Assembly: GCA_016302005.1 (NCBI GenBank)
Contig: JAEDOK010000004.1
Coordinates: 1-27,976 of the forward strand
DNA length: 27,976 bases
Reading direction: 5' to 3'
DNA from: Oscillospiraceae bacterium
Lineage (GTDB): Bacteria > Bacillota_A > Clostridia > Oscillospirales > Oscillospiraceae
Numbering within the stretch: position 1 is the stretch's first letter; the number at the start of each line of letters is the position of its first letter. The position numbers were made by a program, and so were the translations under genes. The notes under the pieces were generated by a model. That model searched no databases, was not told where the DNA came from, and was given only the letters and a program-made list of their open reading frames with translations. This document shows positions 23,550 through 27,976 of this stretch, piece by piece.

Positions 23550-23578
23550 GCATAAGTCCGCTTGCACGGTGCAAACTA
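23550..23578 (+). promoter_or_regulatory. Possible sporulation-type (sigma-G/F-like) promoter of the DUF1540 gene
   Basis: GCATA (23550-23554), 17 nt, CAAACTA (23572-23578). This matches the forespore consensus GHATR / CATNHTA at all but one position. No convincing sigma-A promoter was seen before the gene. Two short motifs can match by chance, so this is tentative. Confidence 0.3.
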
Positions 23579-23611
23579 TGAGGGACATCAAAACGAAGGA
23601 GGAATGACACA

Positions 23612-23782
23612 ATGAACTGCAATTGCAACGCAAACCGCTCGATCCAGTGCTCGGTGACGCAGTGCAAGCACCACTGCGACACGGAGAACTACTGTTCTCT
23701 GGAACAGATCCAGGTCGGCACGCATGAGAGCGATCCGACGGTCAAGCAGTGCACCGACTGTATGTCCTTCGACAAGAAATAA
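23612..23782 (+). CDS. DUF1540 cysteine-rich small protein
   Basis: A 56-residue protein. It starts MNCNCNANRSIQCSVTQCKHHC and has seven to eight further conserved positions: CSVTQCKHHC, YCSLEQIQVGTHE and QCTDCMSF are the DUF1540 pattern. The cysteines suggest metal binding or disulphides; the family has no established function. The ATG at 23612 follows AAGGAGGA by 8 nt. The gene lies back to back with rpe and ends in its own terminator, so it is a free-standing unit. Small proteins of this family are common and often multi-copy in Clostridia. Confidence 0.9.
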   Translation: MNCNCNANRSIQCSVTQCKHHCDTENYCSLEQIQVGTHESDPTVKQCTDCMSFDKK

Positions 23783-23790
23783 ACCTTGAC

Positions 23791-23818
23791 GGCTGCGGAT
23801 GACCGCAGCCATTTTTTT
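23791..23818 (+). terminator. Rho-independent terminator of the DUF1540 gene
   Basis: GGCTGCGG-atga-CCGCAGCC followed by ATTTTTTTA. It directly abuts the 3' end of the convergent YihY gene and serves the plus strand only. Confidence 0.92.
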
Positions 23819-24641
23819 ATGCTTTTTTGGAGGCACGGCGCTCTTCCAGCCACATGCCGAGGACGCTGCCGTAAAAGAGAATGCAGATGCAGATATACAG
23901 CCAGAGCATTCCGATGGCAATGATGGAAAGGCTTCCGTAAAGAACGGAATAAGAGCCGGAAATGCGGACATAGAAGGAAAAACCGTAGGTGAACACCAGC
24001 CAGCCGAGCGCCGCGCAAATTGCGCCGACCAAAGCGCTGCGGAACGGCACCTTGCAGTTGGGAAACACGCGGAAGACCACCGTGAACAGGATCGTGAGCA
24101 GCACCAAAACGATCAGCTCACGGAACTGCAGCAGCTTCGCGAACAAATGCAAAATGGGAACGGACTTTCGCTCGCAGAAGGCGGCGACCTCCTGCCCGAA
24201 GCCGTGCATTACGAGGGTCAAAAGCAGGGCGGCAATGAGCAGCACCATATACAGCATACTCATCAGGCGGCGGTACAGATAGGAACGACTCTCCTCCGCG
24301 CCGTGAATGGCGTTCAGACCGAGCTGGATGCAATATACGCCGCGCGAGGAGGACCAGACCGCGACGATCGCCGTTACGGAAATCAAGGCGCTTGTGGAGT
24401 TTGCGCTCATATCGCTGATGATCCGCGCCAAAAGCGGCTCCAATACCTCGGGCATGAGACTTCCGATTGCAAGCAGGAGATCTTGCTCAGAATAGCCGAT
24501 ATACGGGAGCAGTCCCACCACAAGCATGATGGCGGGAAAAACAGAGAGGATAATATAGAATGCGGCGTTTGCGGCATAGATCGGAACACGATAGCTGCCG
24601 ATCCGCTTCAAAAAAGCCTGCAGCTTTCGATAGTATTTCAT
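23817..24641 (-). CDS. YihY/BrkB family inner-membrane protein
   Basis: A 274-residue protein with six predicted membrane helices. Family landmarks: RIGSYRVPIYAANAAFYIILSVFPAIMLVVGLLP (first helix), AVWSSSRGVYCIQLGLNAIHG, the Arg-rich YLYRRLMSMLYMVLLIAALLL, and the C-terminal SGSYSVLYGSLSIIAIGMLWLYICICILFYGS. Members were once called RNase BN, which is a misannotation; the function is unknown, with suggested roles in transport or envelope integrity. The start at 24641 has AGGAGG 7 nt upstream; an ATG at 24647 is too close to that site and the open frame to 24716 has no ribosome binding site. Its tail reaches the terminator of the convergent DUF1540 gene. Confidence 0.92.
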   Translation of the reverse strand: MKYYRKLQAFLKRIGSYRVPIYAANAAFYIILSVFPAIMLVVGLLPYIGYSEQDLLLAIGSLMPEVLEPLLARIISDMSANSTSALISVTAIVAVWSSSRGVYCIQLGLNAIHGAEESRSYLYRRLMSMLYMVLLIAALLLTLVMHGFGQEVAAFCERKSVPILHLFAKLLQFRELIVLVLLTILFTVVFRVFPNCKVPFRSALVGAICAALGWLVFTYGFSFYVRISGSYSVLYGSLSIIAIGMLWLYICICILFYGSVLGMWLEERRASKKA

Positions 24642-24709
24642 CGGCATTCCTCCTAAGCACATTTTATCGCAAGCGGTGCGGAATGTAAAGCGTTTTTTCC
24701 TCACCGAAA

Positions 24710-24738
24710 TTGACAAAGACGGCGAAAAATGCTATACT
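24710..24738 (+). promoter_or_regulatory. Sigma-A promoter of the TIM-barrel isomerase gene
   Basis: -35 TTGACA (24710-24715), 17 nt, -10 TATACT (24733-24738) with TGC in front (extended -10). It lies 55 nt before the ATG. Confidence 0.85.
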
Positions 24739-24793
24739 GATTAAAATATTATATGTTTCCGAGAGAGATTCATACGAGGCAGGGAAGTGACTT

Positions 24794-25702
24794 ATGTATT
24801 ATCATATCAGCAGCGCGATGGCAAGCTTTTGCAAATCGCAGGGGTTAGAGGCGGCGATGCGCTTGGTCAAGGACGCCGGCTTTGACAGCCTCGATTTTCC
24901 GTTCAGCGCCTACAGCTCCGCGCCGGATGCCCCGTTAAACGGGGAAAACTGGCGCGAGTGGGTGCGGGAGGTGCGCCGTATTTCGGAGCGCCTTGCCCTT
25001 CCGATCACGCAGGCACACGCGACTTGGCAGCAGGCGATCCCTGCGGATTTTCACTATGAGCCGCCGCAGGAGGTCTACTTCCGCACAATGGAGGCGTGTC
25101 AAACGGTCGGCTGCCGCAACTTGATCTTCCATCCGCTGCGCCAGTCGGAGCGGGTAGACAGTCTTGCGATGCGCCGCCGCATCCATGACTGGAATATCCG
25201 CTGGTTTCATGACCTGCTGCCAGCCGCGGAGCAATGCGGTATTGTGATCAACCTGGAAAACACCTTTGACTCGCACCATGTGCAGCAGCCGGGCGATCTG
25301 CCTTATCCTTATACCACCGCGCAGGATATGCTCGACCTGATGCATGATATCGGCAGCATGCGCGTGCAGCTCTGCTTAGACACCGGCCACGCAAACATCA
25401 GCGGGCAGGATATCCCCTCGATGATCCGCGCCTTCCGCTCCGACCTTGCCACGGTGCATCTGAATGATAATTACGGCTATATTACGCCCGTCTATGAGGA
25501 TCTGCATCTGTTCCCGGGCTACGGCCGCATTGCTTGGGAGCCGATTTTTGCCGCGCTCCGTGAAGTGAACTTTAAAGGCGTGCTGAATATTGAGCCGATC
25601 GGGGAATTGAAGCACCTTCCGCGAGAGATCTGCCTCATCCAGCTCCGCGCTGCGGCGGAGACGCTTTCTCTCCTCAGCGGGGACGACTCGAAGAAACGCT
25701 GA
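24794..25702 (+). CDS. Sugar phosphate isomerase/epimerase (AP endonuclease 2 / xylose isomerase-like TIM barrel)
   Basis: A 302-residue TIM-barrel protein of the AP_endonuc_2 superfamily. The metal-site residues expected for the isomerase branch are visible: His75 (QAHATW), His113 (FHPLRQ), Glu155 (INLENTFD), Asp196 and His199 (LDTGHAN), His222 (VHLNDN), His238 (LHLFPGYG) and Glu267 (LNIEP). The GYGRIAWEPIFAALREVNFKG segment is typical of hydroxypyruvate or myo-inosose isomerase relatives. The exact substrate cannot be named, since this superfamily is diverse. GGAAGTGA precedes the ATG. It is monocistronic, with its own promoter and no recognisable terminator. Confidence 0.88.
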   Translation: MYYHISSAMASFCKSQGLEAAMRLVKDAGFDSLDFPFSAYSSAPDAPLNGENWREWVREVRRISERLALPITQAHATWQQAIPADFHYEPPQEVYFRTMEACQTVGCRNLIFHPLRQSERVDSLAMRRRIHDWNIRWFHDLLPAAEQCGIVINLENTFDSHHVQQPGDLPYPYTTAQDMLDLMHDIGSMRVQLCLDTGHANISGQDIPSMIRAFRSDLATVHLNDNYGYITPVYEDLHLFPGYGRIAWEPIFAALREVNFKGVLNIEPIGELKHLPREICLIQLRAAAETLSLLSGDDSKKR

Positions 25703-25860
25703 ATGCCCTCGCAAACTGTGGGAAATGTGCTTTGCTGTCCTGATCCCCGCTTTGCTGCATAGATTACTGTGTTGCCTCGGATGTATTATCCAAAAAGCAC
25801 TGTGGATTTATCAAAACAAATGCACATTCCTCCGCTTCGATGAAATCTTACAAGAATCGC

Positions 25861-25889
25861 TTGAAAGACCGCGCGAAATGTGCTATACT
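25861..25889 (+). promoter_or_regulatory. Sigma-A promoter upstream of the surface-protein gene
   Basis: -35 TTGAAA (25861-25866), 17 nt, -10 TATACT (25884-25889) preceded by TGC. The next convincing gene begins at 26380, so it would give a 5' leader of about 480 nt. The gene-free stretch 25703-26379 contains this promoter, the palindrome GGGTGAA-a-TTCACCC (25929-25943) and one REP-like copy; nothing else was recognised. Confidence 0.7.
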
Positions 25890-25928
25890 GAATTCATATT
25901 AAGCAAAAGAAAAATTTTCTTTTTTTCC

Positions 25929-25943
25929 GGGTGAAATTCACCC
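25929..25943. promoter_or_regulatory. 15-bp perfect palindrome downstream of the promoter, possible operator
   Basis: GGGTGAAATTCACCC, about 33 nt after the predicted transcription start. It has no following T-run, so it is unlikely to be a terminator. It could be an operator or a leader hairpin; unproven. Confidence 0.35.
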
Positions 25944-25976
25944 AAAAGCAGTTCAGACTGTCAAAAACTCCGATTT

Positions 25977-26016
25977 TGTCATTGCGCAACCGGCGCACAC
26001 ATTAGTTGTGGCAATC
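25977..26016 (+). repeat. REP-like element, copy 8 (diverged)
   Basis: TGTCATTGCG and GGCAATC arms around CAACCGGCGCACACATTAGTTG. It is preceded by CAGACTGTCAAAAACTC as in copy 6. It lies in the presumed leader of the surface-protein gene. Confidence 0.75.
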
Positions 26017-26379
26017 GAAGGATGTTTCGCCTGTCCGTGCTCATGCAAAAACTTGAAACATTTTGAAGTGAGATTGCCGTGTCTCATGTGCATCCGTTTG
26101 CAGGGAATGGATGCTTTTGTGCCTATGGGGTATTGTTGGAGCGTTACTGCCGATCACCGAGCCTCGGTATCCGGCTGTATTGCTCATTTTGACAAATTGC
26201 TCCTTGCTATGCTTTGACATAGAGGAGTTTTTTGGCATCTTGGCTCCGCAGGGTGAACGAATCATACGCAAGACCTGTCGCGATTCCTTTTCACAGCACC
26301 GCAAAGCCCTCGAACCCCGTTTGGACGCAAAGACCCTTTCCCGGCAAATTTTAATTTTATAAAGGAGAAGAGATTGCAC

Positions 26380-27976
26380 ATGAAGAAAAAAGTTCTCAGC
26401 ATGATTCTCGCGATCGCAATGGTAATTTCCATGTTCGCGGGACTCGCAACCACAGCAAGTGCAGCCGAGACAGCGACGTATTCCAAGTTGACGAAAGCGC
26501 CGACTGACTGGAGCGGCACATATATCCTCGTTTATGAGGATGCTACCAGCCCTGTGATTTGGACCGGCGTTGATGCTGCAAGCTGTAATGAAGCTGTAAC
26601 AATCATCGACAGTAAAATTACTGTTGCTGCTACTGCGACCCTTACGATTGCGCCGATTGATGCCACTGCTGGTACTTACAGCATAATGGTCAATGGCGGA
26701 ACCAACAATGGAAAGTATATCTACGGCACAAGCGGCAGCAACAAGATCAACTTTGGCACTACTCCCACGGCTAACACGCTGACTTATGAAACTGACGGTA
26801 GCGTTACTATTGCCAGCAATACTAGCGTGATGCGCTATAACCCCAATGCTAACAACTATCGTTTCCGTTATTTTAAATCTACCTCTTATAGCGCTCAAAA
26901 AGCAGTAACTCTTTACAAACTTGATGAGTCTGGTACTTCCTGCACGCACGCAAACGCAACCTCCAGCGTAACGACTGAGCCCACCTGCCGCACACCCGGT
27001 GAAAAAACCTTTACTTGCCCTGATTGCAATGTAACTTGGACTGAAACTATCCCTGCCACCGGCCATTTTTGGGGCGAAGCCGTTCAGACGACTGCTCCTA
27101 CCTGCACCGAGGACGGTGTGAATACATACACCTGCTCTGTATGTTCGGGCACCAAGACCGAAGTCATCGCTGCCACCGGTCATACATATGTTGGCGGAAC
27201 CTGCTCCGTCTGCGGCGCGGCAGAACCTGCACCTTCTTACTATGAGCCGCTGACTGCAGCTCCCGCTGCATGGGACGGCACCTATCTCATCGGTCACATT
27301 GCTGATGGCGCTGTTTGGATCTTCAACGGCACAGACGCTGCAAACGACTATGTTGTTGCAACACCCGCTGCAGATGGCAAGATCACTTATGCTGACGGCA
27401 TGGCAATCGTTACCATCACTACCGTAGAGGGTGGCTACACTCTCCAGATTGGCGAAAAGTACATGTATTCCAGCGGCTCCGCCAATGGCCTGACCCTTGG
27501 CGCAACTGCAAATGCGAATGCACTTGCGTTTACGGCTGACGGTGTTGTCATTACCTATGGTTCTACCACGTTCCGTTTCAATGCTACCTCCGGTCAGGAC
27601 AGATTCCGTTACTATAAGACTACCACGACCGGTACTGCGTACACCTATCCGACGCTGTACAAGCTGGTAGAAGAAGTTATTACGGACTGCCAGCACACCA
27701 ACGCTACCGAAGTGGCTGCAGTTTCTGCAACCTGCACCACTGCCGGCAACAGCGCCTACTGGAGATGCCCTGACTGCGGCAAGTACTTCTCTGACGCAGC
27801 CTTCACCACGGAAACCACGTTGGAAGCTGTCACCATCCCGGCAACCGGTCATACTCCGGGTGCTTACACCAGCAACAATAACGGCACCCATACCTATACC
27901 TGCTCCGTCTGCAACCAGACTGTCACTGAGAACTGTATGGCAGTAGAGGTCGAGACGATCCCCGCTACCTGCACGA
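26380..27976 (+). CDS. Secreted modular surface protein, C-terminally truncated by the window edge
   Basis: The frame stays open for 532 codons to the end of the window. It begins with a signal peptide (KKK, hydrophobic core, TASA cleavage after about residue 28). Two related ~145-residue modules follow (about 34-185 and 288-430), each running from APxxWxGTYxI/L through a VNGG/QIGEKYxY core to RFRYFK/YK...LYKL. Each is trailed by Cys-rich linkers with CxxC pairs and ETIPATGH / EVIAATGH / VTIPATGH repeats. No catalytic motif was recognised; adhesin, carbohydrate-binding or enzyme-appendage roles are all possible. AAAGGAG lies 12 nt before the ATG. Codon use is richer in AAC, GCT and ACT than in the upstream genes. 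The anchor or catalytic part, if any, must lie beyond the window. Confidence 0.88.
   Translation, partial: MKKKVLSMILAIAMVISMFAGLATTASAAETATYSKLTKAPTDWSGTYILVYEDATSPVIWTGVDAASCNEAVTIIDSKITVAATATLTIAPIDATAGTYSIMVNGGTNNGKYIYGTSGSNKINFGTTPTANTLTYETDGSVTIASNTSVMRYNPNANNYRFRYFKSTSYSAQKAVTLYKLDESGTSCTHANATSSVTTEPTCRTPGEKTFTCPDCNVTWTETIPATGHFWGEAVQTTAPTCTEDGVNTYTCSVCSGTKTEVIAATGHTYVGGTCSVCGAAEPAPSYYEPLTAAPAAWDGTYLIGHIADGAVWIFNGTDAANDYVVATPAADGKITYADGMAIVTITTVEGGYTLQIGEKYMYSSGSANGLTLGATANANALAFTADGVVITYGSTTFRFNATSGQDRFRYYKTTTTGTAYTYPTLYKLVEEVITDCQHTNATEVAAVSATCTTAGNSAYWRCPDCGKYFSDAAFTTETTLEAVTIPATGHTPGAYTSNNNGTHTYTCSVCNQTVTENCMAVEVETIPATCT

Noticed and set aside
23799..24656. Plus-strand frame of 285 codons opposite the YihY gene
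   Set aside because: The YihY frame has clear membrane helices, family motifs and a ribosome binding site. The opposite frame is Gln/Asn/His-rich without any motif.
25725..25934. 69-codon frame after the isomerase gene
   Set aside because: No ribosome binding site, no recognisable motif, and a good promoter lies inside it.
26111..26362. 83-codon frame before the surface-protein gene
   Set aside because: Hydrophobic N-terminus by chance, weak ribosome binding site, no family resemblance, and it ends exactly at the next gene's ribosome binding site. Kept only as a remote possibility.
26041..27891. Minus-strand open frame of 616 codons opposite the surface-protein gene
   Set aside because: It is antisense to a gene with signal peptide, ribosome binding site and internal module repeats. 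Its translation is Cys/Ser/Arg-rich with no recognisable domain, and no ribosome binding site precedes it. The length reflects the host gene's codon pattern.

Overview
The window reads as a chromosomal segment of a GC-rich, low-branching Gram-positive bacterium of the class Clostridia, most like a gut Oscillospirales/Ruminococcaceae lineage. The reasons are the infC-rpmI-rplT order with a leader attenuator, an RNase M5 gene, a DUF1540 cysteine-rich miniprotein, an FHA domain fused to a SEDS polymerase, consensus AGGAGG ribosome binding sites, and secreted proteins with CxxC/IPATGH repeats. The lineage is an inference; no rRNA or marker comparison was possible. No tRNA, rRNA, CRISPR array, prophage or complete insertion sequence was found.

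Layout. 1-8523 is one co-oriented housekeeping run: the 3' part of alaS, a HIT-family nucleotide hydrolase, a repeat-filled gap, then comEC, holA, rnmV and an ABC-F ATPase, the last three overlapping by 8 nt each. After another repeat gap comes an Mrp/NBP35 Fe-S carrier ATPase (8846-9667). 9753-14778 is a four-gene exporter operon (lipoprotein adaptor, ATPase, second adaptor, MacB/FtsX permease) that ends at a terminator and a block of repeats. A minus-strand WYL regulator (15109-16095) faces away from an AI-2E family permease (16237-17538). 17604-20688 is a cell-wall pair: FHA-SEDS glycosyltransferase and its class B penicillin-binding protein. A 272-bp inverted-repeat element follows, then the infC-rpmI-rplT operon (21247-22355) with its own promoter and attenuator. 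After a hairpin-rich gap come rpe (minus), a DUF1540 miniprotein, a YihY membrane protein (minus), a TIM-barrel sugar-phosphate isomerase and, running off the right edge, a large secreted surface protein.

How parts work together. The ATPase and permease form the core of a YknYZ/MacB-like ABC exporter, and the two adaptors would both work outside the membrane. The SEDS protein and the PBP form a septal or elongation-type peptidoglycan synthase whose FHA domain suggests control by Ser/Thr phosphorylation. The infC operon has the two classical autoregulatory devices: a rare AUC start codon for IF-3 and a transcription attenuator of the kind controlled by L20.

The most notable non-coding content is three families of interspersed palindromic repeats, filling nearly every gap between transcription units. 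They comprise eight copies of a REP-like TGTCATTGCG...GGCAATCT element, two full copies (plus fragments) of a ~110-bp element ending in GTAGGGCGGGGACATGTCCCCGCC, and three copies of an ACCAATCACCAATTAA hairpin, two of which bound the 272-bp element. The best candidates for under-described biology are the two-adaptor exporter with low-complexity repeat tails and an interrupted adaptor hairpin, the FHA-SEDS fusion, and the modular surface protein.
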